In this document: positions 42,473 through 61,735 of the stretch, piece by piece
How the letters are laid out: each line of letters starts with the position of its first letter
Position numbering within the stretch: the stretch's first letter is position 1
Assembly (NCBI GenBank): GCA_037975125.1
Contig: CM075857.1
Coordinates: 39,085,436 to 39,149,435 of the forward strand
Source: Latrodectus hesperus
Lineage: Eukaryota > Arthropoda > Arachnida > Araneae > Theridiidae
Length of the DNA stretch: 64,000 nt
Direction: 5' to 3'
The notes under the pieces: generated by a model
What the model saw: the letters and a program-made list of their open reading frames with translations, nothing else
What the model was told of the DNA's origin: nothing
Databases searched by the model: none
Program-made: the position numbers and the translations under genes

Positions 42473-42731
42473 GGGGGCACAGGGGCCGTATAATCCATGA
42501 TTCCAAATTCTGAGATTGGCGAGTTTTTGGCGGATTTTCTTACGTATCTGGCAACTTCGTTTTTATTACGTCATACGTATGGAGACCTATAAGAATTATG
42601 TAGAAAATTCTATTTTAGTAACCCTAATATTTAAGTCATTACGCACGTCACGATACGTCATCTTGGCAACATTTCTTCATCGCCAAAAAAATTCAGAATT
42701 TGGAATAATGGATTATACGGCATCTGTGCGG
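42473..42731. mobile_element. MITE-D, copy 2 (about 259 bp)
   Basis: Terminal inverted repeats of about 38 bp (GGGCACAGGGGCCGTATAAT at the left; CCGCACAGATGCCGTATAAT at the inverted right) followed on both sides by CCAAATTCTGA. It lies in opposite orientation to copy 1 and only 80 bp upstream (in gene sense) of the Beat exon ending at 42392, so it occupies the intron near the splice acceptor. Confidence 0.87.
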
Positions 42732-43825
42732 TTAATTGCTTTATCCAACACAAAAGAAATATATTAGATATAGCTGAATACATTAGGTCATAATTATAAT
42801 TCAAATGTGCCATTTCATACATATCATCAATATTTATAATCAAAAGTCATCAATTGCTTGTAGGGCTGAATAAATTTAACACCTTGAATATATATTACAA
42901 AAGTGCATGTTATTTTTATAAAATAATAACACATGCAAACAAACTGAAATATATAATACTGGTGATAAAATAAGCCATTCTTGAAGAATAAATCATAAAT
43001 CTGAAGGTAATGTTCTTATCAAATATTGTTTGATGATACATAACATTGCCCATTTCATACACTTATAGGAACACTGCATCATGCCACTGAAATTTAACAT
43101 TACATCTCATAAATATGTTAATCAACATTTACATTAAAAATATTAATTATCTTGTTATGCTCTGATTCGCATAGATTTGGAATTAGCATTTACAATGAGT
43201 AAACAAATATACTTACTCATCAACAAATAAAAAATAAAAGAAGAAATTCCAAATGTATAAAAACAATATGCAGTGAACAGCCTTGGTGCTACTTTTAAGT
43301 ATCTTTTTATAAAATACCTTAATGCTTTTTTAATTTCCTTTTTTAAGTCTTTTGAGGAAACAAACTAGTCAAGAAGGTCTCATTCTGGGCATTCTACTAT
43401 ATTTCATCGTCAATGATTATTAAATTTTGCTTTAAATAAACCCATAAATCGTAAAGAAAATCTGATATTATTTTTAGTATTAGAATTATATTTTATAAAT
43501 TATTATGAGCCATACAAAGATAAATAAAGTAACAATAAATGAGATTTTCTTTGCATTTTATTCCAGTTCATTTAGTTTATGTTAAAACAACTTGCTCAGA
43601 TTTTAAATTAAAATCACAATTATAAAATTACTTTTTTAATGATAAATGATACATAAAGCTATGAGAGAGATAAACCTAATAAGTGATATTAATTCTTTGA
43701 AAGCTAATTTTGGAAAGCTAAATACAAATTTAAAGGCCGTAAAAGAAAAAAGAACAGTAATTCTGTGCTCTCGAATATATGCTACCGATAATATATAAGC
43801 AATTCAATGATTCAATGTACACAGG

Positions 43826-43941
<116 letters not shown>

Positions 43942-45362
43942 GTTACTAAACAATAAGATATTTTTAAGTCTGTAATATATATGGATCAGATTTTTAAGTC
44001 AGTAACATATATCAGTAGCATAAAGGAATGCTTAAAATCGGACATCAAAGAATGAAACATGGCATATCTTTTAATCATACTGTAGGGTGTTGAATAACAA
44101 ACAATTAAAGCTAGAAATTATGCCGGTTATATTATGTCTATACTACGTTGTAATGCTTGTAATTTTCGATACTCGATTTAGCAAGACAGTTTTCCATTTC
44201 AGATCCTTAATGCTCTACACAATATACAGAATGAAGAGTATTAGCAAATTATACTAAGTGCATAAACAACATAAGAAGAAATTACAGCATGAAAAAGAGA
44301 TTGGATGATGATAAACCAATCATGGAAGAGGCCAATAACATGATAGGGACACGTTTGCACAAAAGATTACCATTTGTAGCACCTGGTGTGCATTAGATTC
44401 ACTAATAGATGTTCATAGATAGAGAAAAAAAAGTATCGAAAGTTCAACTATACTGTTGCCATTTTTATCGAAATGATGGGAATGAAATGAATATATTGTG
44501 CACTTTTGTTTCAAATCTGGAAATGATGAAATTACTTAAAATTCAGTCTTAAAACTTAATACCAAAAATGTGAAAATGAATAATTTCTAGTATTTTTTTA
44601 AAATTATTATAAGATTGAGGAAAATTTCAGGGTTGATATGGAAGGAATTATTACCCTAATCTCTAGGCATCTGTTATTAAATGGCAAAAGTGTTTTATTC
44701 GAATTAAAACTTTTGAAAAAAATATAAAACAATATGAATAAGAAATCAATGTTAATGAAATTCAATGTTTTCCAGAATTTTGGCATTCTTAATGCAACGT
44801 ATCTGTTCGTTCCCTTGGCATTCTTCAGTATGGGAAGAATGTTTCAAATATATGAGTGCACTTGCAAAACCATTTAATCATATTTTAATTTATATATTCT
44901 TAACGAAAAATTTACTTTAGAATTTTTCAGTAAATATTTTTCTTGAATTATTCCTAATACTTAGCACATCTTTTAATGGATTATATACAATCCCTAAATG
45001 TACCCTAATGTACCCTGATTTTGATGTCTTGTAACTTACTTAAAAACTCTCTGGGTAACATATGTATTGTTAAAGTATTATCTACAACACTGAAGCTTTA
45101 TATACCTTTCTTTTAAATAAAATATTCACTTATTTTGATATGTTATAATTGTTTAAGATACTAGATTATATTATATCAAGTTTACCTAAAAATGAAATAT
45201 TATATTACTTATAACAAAACTACTAAGAATTATATGATATTTCGCCTTTGTTTCTATGTTTGCTTAATCATATTAATCTTAATTAATTTATTTTATTTTA
45301 CTTGAGATTAAATCAATAGTTTTGATTGCAAATGCATATAGTTAAATTACACATTTTTAATG

Positions 45363-45483
<121 letters not shown>

Positions 45484-47149
45484 TGATTTTAATTATTACA
45501 TATTTTCAGAAATATTAAAACTAAAAATGAAATATTTTAAACTTGTCTAATATGTCCTTTTGTTTTAAGAAATTCACCTTATGACAACTTCCTAATTATT
45601 GTTTGAGGAAACTATTAGCACGCCGGATTTATTTTTGAATTATAAAGTGCGAAATCTAAATAATTGTTTTTTTCAAAGAACTAATTATTTCAAAAATTTT
45701 CATTTACTCGACCACATGCGAGCTTAAAATAATCGAAAACAACAGGGTTTTTCTCAAAACTTAATAAAAACTTTGTTTTAATTTACAGTTTGTCTTTTAA
45801 AGGGAAGAAAATGTTATGAAAGCTTAGAAATAGAAAAAAAATTGGGATAGAAGAATGGGATTAGCCTTATTTGAATATTTCTAGAAGGTTTGATTGCAGC
45901 TTTCTTTATAATAATTTAAAAATATTTATTTGCAGTGACTTAAAAAATCAAATATCCTGAATCATACGTTGAAGCATTTTTACGCTTTTTTTTAAAAAAA
46001 AAATATATTGGAAACAATGACTTAAAGATTTTCAGAGCGTTAAGTTTTTTATTTATATAGTTAATATAGTTAAAATATTTTTTAGATGCATTAATTTGCT
46101 GAAATTCTGGGAAGCAGAATATTTAAGGAAAAATTCCTGAAATATTATTTAATTAAATTACAGTTTTCTATTTTTTACAAAAAATATCTGGATCAATAAA
46201 AAAATCATTTAAATCATTAAAAAATACTCTTGGATTCACAAATACATATCTTTATTGTAAAAAATGTCTATTTAGTAAGAATAAAAATTTTATTCATTAA
46301 AATCAAAAATAATAGGGATACATAAGTTATAATTTAGAATGCAATGTGATTAAAAGTTTATTCTTGAGAATGCTTTTTATAAATGACTTTTCTCAAATGA
46401 TCCATAAAAAGAAAAATTTTAAATCGTAAAAGAAATCAATTAAAAATCATGAAAGTTTTTACTTGGAAGTCGATTTCATGAAATAACTCTTTAAATTAAT
46501 AAATTTTAATGATGTCACCGTAATTAAAATTTTGGAAAAACTTCATTAAAAAATCAATTAAAAAAAGAATATAATAATAAGGAGTAATAATCCAATAAAA
46601 AATATATATTCATATAATATCCAAGTTAATTAAATTAAATTTATTTTCGAAAATTATTTTCTATGGTATTAAGTTTAATGTATGATTACATTTGGAAATT
46701 GTTAAATATTATTAAATGTGTGTAACTTTTTTTGCTTATTTATTTATAACAATAATAAGAATATGCCAATGGCTATTATAGTTTTGATACATTTTAAGGT
46801 TAACTGTTAATTGTGATGTAGTTAAATTACTGCACAATTAGAGAAATCTGATGTAATCTATCGCTTATAGATATAGTTAAATTGGAATCAACTTTTATGA
46901 TTCTGAATTAAGTTGGCGTCCTTTTCTCAATAATAATTCATCGTTAAGTTACTTGAATAAATCCAATCTGCCAACTGATTTTCAATTGTATTACTATAGT
47001 CAATCTTTTTATCGCAAGTATGTCAATTAGAATCCAAATTCTTTCTAAACTTCGATCACTTGATTAAGTTATAGTAAAATCGATTTTTGACGAATATCTT
47101 TTATGGAACTATGTCATAACGCATAAAAACATTTCATGTGCTTAAATTA

Positions 47150-47530
47150 TCAATCGTTTTTCTCTTTTTATTATGCAGAAGGAAAGAAAAAACGCAGTAA
47201 ACTTGTCATCTCAACTGTTAAAATGAAACAAATGAGCGTTGTTATTCTCTTAACTCCCTTACCATTAAAAAATGTCCATTATGCATGCATGTTAATCACA
47301 TCTCAAAGTAAATTGACGCATGTCAATTTTATTTCCTTGAGTGTCTTTGGAATCTGTCCAGTTTACGAATCGCACCGCCGTGCAGTGTTGATGAAACAGT
47401 CGCGTGATTTAATAAAAAAAATCTGCATTAAAAATGCTCGAGTAACAGCTTTTCCTAATATTAATATTATCGATTCGGTATTAAGCACTTCCCATTACTG
47501 CATCGAAAAATAAAAGGGAATTATTCATCA
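47150..47530. promoter_or_regulatory. Unique island with a 125-codon open frame; more likely non-coding
   Basis: A plus-strand frame (47136-47513) is the longest one not built from simple repeats, but its product resembles no family I know and has odd composition. The DNA is dense in short factor-like words (ATTATGCATGCATGTTAATCA, TTGACGCATGTCAATTTTA, TTTAATAAAAAAAATC), which suggests a conserved regulatory element rather than an exon. A lineage-specific exon cannot be excluded. Confidence 0.3.
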
Positions 47531-48478
47531 AAAAATTTCAATAGCTTGCACCTCTGGCGGTCAATACTTGCATATGTAACAAAAAGCTAAAATTCTTTAG
47601 ATAATTGATTCTTCGTTCAGCGTGCGTCTTCTTTGGTTTCAAATGGGAGAAACGGTATTGAAAGATTTGTGGTGACATTATCAATACTTATTTCTTTGAT
47701 TTATCTATGGATTTTTTCAAAGTTGTCAGCAACAGATCTCTCAAAGTGTAATACATCATCTTATACCTTTGAATTAAATCAATAATTATAACACAATTAA
47801 ATAATATATTTATGTTAATCTTTCTAAATGCTGGAAGATTTTTTTCGATATTTAAAAAAAAGGTCGAATAAGCATATTAAGAATTTGGATATTAAGAAAT
47901 ATCGAAAAAGAGAAAAATAAGGTGTTCACTATTGATTAATAATTTTGACATTTAAAAGAAACAAATCGAATATTTTTTATTTCAACAATTTTTAGAATAT
48001 GTCCTACAAAAGCCTTCAAAATAGTATGATAAAAAATTTATATAATAATACTACGAAATGATTAAAATGATATGATAAATGTTATTAAAAGTAAATAACT
48101 TTTAGGCAATTCACCTTATTTTGATGTAAGATAAATTTAATGATGACAAATATTTAATACTATTTATATAAACAACTACAAAAATAATTGAGAAAAAATA
48201 CTTTTAAATGGTAATTATTGGTAAATCAGTACACAAAATTTTTTTATCGATATTATTTTCCTTAAATGTACATTTTATTTAATTTTGTAAATCTTGAATT
48301 TTTAAAGAACTGTTTGTCTTTTAGGGACTTAAGCTAAAAATTATTAAATTATCTATAAGAAAGATAAATGTATAAAACTGCATATAAAAAATAATATTAT
48401 ATATATAGTTTAGTTAATACAATATTTTTTTAATATTTTCTGTCTATTTGAAATATTAATTCTGTAAATTAAATATAT

Positions 48479-48720
48479 ATTAGCTATATTTGTTCTTAAT
48501 GTTGCAAATATTAGCTATATTTGCGACAAATGTTAAAATGCAAATGTGAAATGATAAATAAATATTAGCTATATTTATCACTTCAAATTTGTATTTTATA
48601 ATTTGTTGTATTTTTATTAAATACATTTCTTTAATTTTTTCATATATTTTAAACATTTTAATAAATGATTTAAGTACTATTTAAATATGTTATTTTTGGT
48701 ATTAATATTAGCTATTTTTA
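48479..48720. repeat. Irregularly spaced ATTAGCTATATTTG motif
   Basis: ATTAGCTATATTTG-like words occur near 48479, 48509 and 48562, with a weaker ATTAGCTATTTTTA near 48706, inside AT-rich DNA. Confidence 0.55.
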
Positions 48721-51700
48721 TATTATCTCTTAATTAATTTTTTATATTATATAATTTAATTTTTATATTACCATTTACATGATATTAGCCTTTAACTAAT
48801 GACATTAAATGGACAACATCTTAATTCGTTTTTCATAATTCTTACGTAAATTGTACGATTTATAGGATTCCAGAGCCTATTTACAATCTGAAATAAATTA
48901 GGAATCATTCTTAACGTCTTAAATTTTAAAGTTATTTATGAACTCAAGAAAAAAATAGATTTTGTAGAAGAAATATTTTTACAGAGTCTATTTATTTACA
49001 GATTTTTGTTTCAACAGAGTCTTTATATACTTATGAAAGAATTGATTCAGAGCTACGGTATTTGGCAAGAAAATTCGATTGCTAAAATTATAGAAGGGAG
49101 ATGAAATGTACAGCACATTTGAGAAATAGGTAAGCATATTATACAAGTTCAAACTAGGACATTGGTTACGTATACAAAACTCAGTCTTTTATTGAAAAGT
49201 CTAAATTAAGAGGATTGATTGCATCGAATTGAACAAAACGATATGAAAGTTGCTAAATGTTAGGGGTTGTGATTCTGGGAAAACATAAGCAACTGGCATA
49301 GCTGTTCTACATGTCCATGGGTACCAATATGAGAGGAAATAATTCAACTTTTAGACTAACTAAATCATCGCTAGCAGCAATTGTATAAACTGCTTAATGA
49401 CATTTATAGATTTTTCGATATCTACAGATATTAAATAGCATTTTGAAAATGATTAATAGGAACTGGGTTCATGGTTTGACGATCGTTACTGTGTCTTCTC
49501 CTGACATTACACCATTCTGGTGGTGTTGTCTGGCATGTTGCTGCTCATAATCAAGGAAGTTTGTGTCCATTGACATTAAAGGAATAATATTTTTGTGTTC
49601 GCTTTCTCTGTTAAATGGATGCTGCTGACCACCATTTAATGAGTGGAAAGCTGATGTGAGCAGTTTAGTTCAGCATTTTTATAAAGAAGCATTAATTGTA
49701 GTAGAACAAGCTAGTGAGCTTGTTCTTGAATAACAAATCCGTGTCGTTGAATATAAGCTCAAAAAGTATCTGCTTCTATTGACTCTGTGGATAATTTTAC
49801 AATTCTTTTAAAAAATATATTCTTTGTTTTGTTACAGATCAATAATCCGTTGTTATTCCAATGTTCTAATCGTCAGTTACATACAAATGTCAAATCAAGA
49901 CATAATTCTATATCTGTGAATAATTTTATAGTACAGAATGCAACTACAAATAGAATAATGTTAATTTAAATAAAAATCAATCAAAACATTATAGCAATAT
50001 TAAAGAAATGAATCACCGGTTCGAAAACTGTCACTTTCAAATTTCATCTAATCTTATTTTTGCAAAAAATTTGATTTAAAAGTAATTGAAAATGTAGTTA
50101 ATCTATGATAAAAAAAACCGAAAGAAGATACATAAATATTTCATAACAAATGCTTAATAGACTGAAAAATAATTATATTAAAAACTTTCATACTGATTTT
50201 TTTTCTGTTTGCTAGCATACATAATACATTTAAATTAATTAATATAATATTTTTATTTCCTTATAATATTTATAAATTCAATGTAAAGAACTATTACTAA
50301 ATTTATATATAGTGAATTTACTGTAACAGTTTACATCAGCGAAAATGTTAAAAAATTGCTCTAACAATGTAAAATCGATTTCACGATTGATATAAGCTTA
50401 AAATAAAGCCCGGATATCATTATTGATATGCAAAATCTATTTATGCTAAACATATTAATGTTATCACTTACTCTACCTTAAGATATTTACAAGCATCTAA
50501 AAGAAATTTTTAAAATACCTTTATATTGAAAAATAAATTTTGGTAGCATGGGAACTTATCCAGTTTATAATAATTGTAAATAAAATTAAAGGGATTAAAT
50601 ATAAACATTTAAAATAAAGTGGAAGGAGTAGATTTTTGATGGTGATTTTATCATGGTGGCTATGAAATATTCTTTTTAATCAAGCTGATTGACAACTTAT
50701 TGTGACACATAATTTGATAACATCAACTTATATGAATATTTGATGTATACATTTTTGACGCGATGGGATATTCTTTAAATGACTTACGCATTTGAAAACA
50801 GAATTTAAATAAATTGAAGGTAAACGAAATGTACCTTTAGTTGCATACAGTAAAGTAAAAGAAATGCATCCCTTGTAAAATAGTTTAGAAAAAGAGTAGG
50901 AAACATTTCTCTTTAATTTTCCGCCTGCATGTCTATCAGAGAACTTCGGAATTTCCTTTTTTTGGGGGGTAAAGACTCATGAATATGAACCATTATCTAT
51001 TTAAATCATTCTGTATGACAAGACCCAATGGATGCTCCAATGCCAAATGACAGATTTTTGCTTGTTGTAAAAGTATTACTTGGCAATAATATCATTGTAT
51101 TGTATCATACGAAGAAAAGAAGTACTAGTTCTTCTTACATACGTTCAAAGCCTGGTAGTTCTTTTTTTATATACAATTCCTCTTTGAAATTAAAAAATGG
51201 AGATGAAGAATTTTTAATTTTTTAAGTAAAATATAGCAAAAAAATATGATTTTACCATCTTCAATTTTCAAATTATTTTAGTCATTTTTTGGGTACACAG
51301 TAAGCTAGTATGGATATTAATTGGAAAGAAAATTTAACACATATTGATGTTGCATATTAACTGGATTACTGATGACAACTAGAAGATTTTTTTCTCCAAG
51401 AAATTATATATTAATAAAAGGAAATTATTTTCCATTTTAAATGAAAAGGTTAAATATTAACTATCTTATCATTCAATTCACATGACGATCACGATGTTAC
51501 AAACATTTTTTCCGAGTGTTAGAAGTTGTGAGACATTTATGAAATTATTTTTTTAATCAAAATCTGCAACTGAAGATAGCCTTTTAAGACTGTCAAGGAA
51601 AAAAAATATAAGCATGCGATCTATAGCTTTGATTGGTTAGTTGTGTGGAGACTTATATCAAACAATATTGATTAAATGATATCGCAGGAGACGAAATGAT

Positions 51701-51911
51701 GAGGTTGGAAAAAAGAGAAGAATGAAAGCTTGATTAAAATGGGATTTCTTGTTCCCTTTGTTTCACATGTATTCATACATTTAAACATTTTAATACATGA
51801 TGTAAAATGGTATAATTAGTTTATTACTCTAAGTATTCATTAACTTTATAAATTAGTATAAAACTAATATTATTAAACTTATAAACTTAATGGAGTATTA
51901 AACTAATGTGT

Positions 51912-52761
<850 letters not shown>

Positions 52762-53309
52762 ATAAGTTATCCTGCCAAATTATGAACTGTAAAAACAAGC
52801 AACAAAATCAGAAGCAGAGCGTGCATTGGATATCTTCAACATACGACATACCGAAATAAGCGGGAACCTAAAGAAAGAAAATTTAAAAAAATTGAATTTT
52901 CAATTTAAATTTAAAAATAGGAAGTTCTGCAGTTTTTTTTAAGTTCTATAGCAACAAAGTATACACATTACTTAATAATAATTATAAGTTTTCTCAAAAT
53001 GATGTTTTGCGTCACGAAATGGAGTTCATGTATAGACTAGCTAAAAACAAACCGATTTAGAAGTATTTTTCTTAAAATTATCTGTAATTAAAGTTATTAA
53101 ATAGTGAAGTCGGTTTTCTTTCATGCATGTTGTTCCGAAGCACATCTGACTGACAACACGTTCAGAAAAGCGCAAACACACATGCTGTTGAAAATATAAG
53201 AATTTTGTTTCAAAAGTCTAAACAAATTGAAAATATATTCATGCTTAAAATAAAGTACATATTGGGTATGTAAAAACAACTGCAATATCTAGTGCTATGT
53301 GTTTCAATC

Positions 53310-53350
53310 CGCTCCGCCATGCAGCAGTCATTTTAAATTTAATCTGGGAT

Positions 53351-53437
<87 letters not shown>

Positions 53438-53520
53438 ATAACTAAGATATAACTAATTTACCATTCTCATGTCGACATACTGACATAATTTTATCCTAGA
53501 CTGATTTGAAAATTCAGTCG
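53310..53520. repeat. (TA)n tract bordered by an inverted repeat
   Basis: TCTGGGATAAAATTAT lies directly left of a 79-bp TA tract (53356-53434), and its near-perfect reverse complement ATAATTTTATCCTAGA lies at about 53485-53502. Weaker inverted similarity extends outward. This could be a small MITE invaded by a TA expansion. Confidence 0.6.
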
Positions 53521-55754
53521 TACTCCTCATTTAGTATGTTTTAACAACTTGTAGTAGTGAAACATTTGGAACTGCATCGGTGAATCAGCATATGTAATCC
53601 TTTAATTCCTTTAATAAGCAGCTGCGGAAAGAGATTACCCTAAATCATTACCTTCTGATATGGTCAAGTGAAGGCATGCATATTTCTCTAGCATTGATTG
53701 GGGGGGGTATTATTATGAGTGATGTTTAGCATCATGGTTATTAAAAATGGTATTTAGTTCCATGGTTATAAATATGAAATCATGTTGAAAAAGTAGCGAT
53801 TTACAGTAAAAGTAGTGTATGTGCTAAATTCAACGAATATTTTTCGTACCACGAATAGAACCTAACAGCTCAAATCTGCTGTAAGACATTTTGAACTTCA
53901 ATAGTATATAGCCTTACAAGTTACAAAAATATCGCTATTCTTCTATATAAAAAAAGGACACTCAAATTATTCGCTAGGCATCTTTGATGTATAAAAATTT
54001 AAAAAGTAGCAATTATATCTAAGTGTTCAACAGTTCAACATATGCTTAAAATCGAATAGGGAATTTCATACTCCTAAAATTTATTTCTTACCTCTAAACC
54101 CTGTGAATTATAAATCAATAAACTGCACTCTTACAGTAATTGACAGGTGAAGACAACAACGTTCCATTCTTCGTTTAAGGCATCGACACAGATTTAGTTT
54201 GTCCAAACTATATCTATTTGATCAATAAATGGCATTGGTTATAAATATCGATTAAGCTTTTAGATAACTATCGATTTAGCTTATGAAAATATAACAATCT
54301 TAAATGAGTATGGAAGTTCTAGAATTCTTTTCTTGGTCTTATTTTACTATAAGAATATACAATAAATAATGTAATGAGAAATTATTCATCATATTATATG
54401 ATTTAATGATACATTAAAGTCACTATGTCTTGTACTTTCTCATTAATAATATACATCCTTCTATATCTTTTAAAAGGCAATTCGGATTAAAATATAAAAG
54501 GCTTTAAAGAAAGTTCTTCATTTCATTGGTTCATATCCATTTAGTATTTACTATTTTATATAATTCACTATTATTTCCAACTACTATTCTTTTACTTTTT
54601 AATCAAATAATTAATGAATGTATTTTACATTATTTCCACAGACTATACATAAATTACAGTAACTCTCATAAATTAAAAAAAAAACTTCTGTATTTGTTTC
54701 TCCACCAGTGAAGTTGATTTATGTATGTGTATAATTCAAGTAATCATTAATATAATGTCCTTTCCAAATGTTTTAAATTACAGCCCTCATAATATGCATT
54801 CTAAAAATAACTTTTTAAAATGAAAAGAATGCAAAATTAAACAAGAAATTAAATGAGAAAAGTAAAAAATATATATGTAATTTTTCTACATGAATAAAAT
54901 GTACCCAACGAACGTGAAAGACGTACAAAGCTAATAATAGCTTCTGTGAAAATTTGCCATAGGCACACAAAAATATAATTTAAATATGGAAATTAAAAGT
55001 GAATATTTCAGGATATACTTTGGATTTGACAGTCTAAAATGCAATTTCATTTAACAACAAATGTATTATTACCAGACACAATTCAGAAAAAGACTATTAT
55101 TTTTATTAATTTGCATATAATTTGTGCTTTTGCCCAATTAATGTTTCTAACTAATTTTAATGTTACATAAGTTACTACTAGTTTGATAAAATACAATTAA
55201 TTTAATTTTAGATATATTATTTTTAAAAATTTACGAGAATTTTTAACACTAAATAATTTTGCCAGATTTAATTATACTGTATATTAATTGGTCTTTTAAA
55301 AATTAAATGAAAGATTTTGTTTTAAGTATCTCAATAGAGACTAAAAGACTTTATATAAATAAATAAAAATTCACTGGAAAATCATCTGAGAAATTAATTA
55401 AAAAAAAAACATAGTTCTAAGTATCGCAATAGAGATCAAAAAAGCATCTGAAAAGATTAAAATTCATAATTTTTATGCATTTTTCCTTTCAAATTTAAAC
55501 TTATAAAATTTTAATTTTTATCATTCATGCATTACATAATATGAAATTTGTATATCAACCGATGGTTATATGTTTCACAATCTGGGTTCTTGTTTCCTCA
55601 TAACCAAAATTTCTGAAAAGTTATTTTACTTCAATATCAATCTGCAGCGGCACTTTATATACTTAAATAACTGTTGTTTAAAATTTTGTTTGTTGCGAAC
55701 AAAATTTTGTAAATATTTTTACTACATTTTGAAGATGAATTACATTTTATGTAA

Positions 55755-55965
<211 letters not shown>

Positions 55966-56307
55966 CCTTTGCAAAATTGTTGCGTAATAATTCCATGCAT
56001 TAATTTAGTAGATAGTATGATGCTTTGTTTTATTTACGAAATAATATTTTTTTAAATTTTAGTCTGAGTATATTAAAAAGTTTTACATGCTATGTTAAGT
56101 CTAATACGAGAGCTATCATTTTTACAGCAACAGTAACATTTTAGAATCTACGTCATTCTTTGATGAGAATATGTCTTCCTTATATTTAGCTATTAAATAC
56201 TATAGGTATAAGGCTATTTTCTGGCAATATTTTTATCATTTATATAAAAAGTTAGTTTATTATGGCTTATATAAAAAAGTTATTTTATTATCACTTATAT
56301 AAAAAAG

Positions 56308-60898
<4,591 letters not shown>

Positions 60899-61604
60899 AG
60901 GTTGGGGAATAATTTCGTAGCGTTTTTACCAAAGACTTTTATTTAAACAAAAAACAATAATTATATCAATAAGTTAATCAATTCGCCGTTGCTGTTTACA
61001 ACCCCTTCCCACCTCTCGACCCATTTGTTGATGCCATTCCGCCAAAAATCGCCTGGTCTGGTGTCAAAGCAGTTATTGAGCCAGTTTTTAAGGACCTCTT
61101 GGTGCACTGGGAAATGCTCGAAAAGAATGCTACAGTCAACAAGGAGCTCTACATTGCCCAGCTACACCGCGTGAATGAAGCTATTCAACTGAAAAGACCT
61201 GATCGACTTGGTCAAATCCCATTCTCCTTCACGACAACGCCAGGCCCCATGTTGCACAAGTCGGCAAAGCTGCATTCCAAGAGCTCGAATGGGAGGACCT
61301 TCAGCATCCGCCGTATTCTCCGGACCTTGCACCAATCTGTTACCATATTTTTCGCTGTTTGTCAAACCATATGAAGGGCGTTACCTTCGATAACAAAGAG
61401 GTCCTCAAAAACTGTCTCAACAGCTTCTCTGACACCAGACCATGCAATTTTTGGCGGAACGGCAACAACAAATGGGTCGAGAGGTGGGAAAGAGGTTGTA
61501 AACAGCAACGGTGAATATAGAATTGATTAACTTATTGATATAGTTATTGTTTTCTGTTTAAATAAAAGTCTTTGGTAAAAATGCTACGAACTTATTCCCC
61601 AATC
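60899..61604 (+). mobile_element. Rearranged mariner element with ~200-bp inverted arms
   Basis: TA borders the element on both sides (60897-60898, 61605-61606). The right end carries a mariner terminus (inverted: GATTGGGGAATAAGTTCGTAG). The left arm 60899-61100 is the inverted counterpart of 61396-61604 with scattered differences and a short gap. The homology runs past the terminal repeat into the coding sequence: the left arm repeats in reverse the C-terminal end of the transposase gene. The normal 5' half is missing. It lies just before a CA/TA microsatellite. Confidence 0.9.
61101..61514 (+). pseudogene. Mariner transposase, C-terminal half, inactive
   Basis: The fragment starts at a HWEMLEKNATVNKELY segment, shifts frame near 61215, and continues with ILLHDNARPH (second catalytic aspartate), EWEDLQHPPYSPDLAP, YHIFRCLSNHMKG and a C-terminal KWVERWERG ending at a TGA at 61512. 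The residue exactly 35 after the HDN aspartate, where the third aspartate of the D,D34D triad belongs (usually PSDY), is cysteine (PICY). The N-terminal DNA-binding region and first aspartate are absent. It is therefore a dead copy on three counts. Confidence 0.92.
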
Positions 61605-61606
61605 TA

Positions 61607-61648
61607 ATACACACACATACGCACACACACACACACACATACACACAT

Positions 61649-61733
<85 letters not shown>
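61607..61733. repeat. (CA)n-(TA)n compound microsatellite
   Basis: CA with CATA interruptions (to about 61660) then TA with TATG and CACA breaks. It directly abuts the mariner relic. Confidence 0.95.
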
Positions 61734-61735
<2 letters not shown>

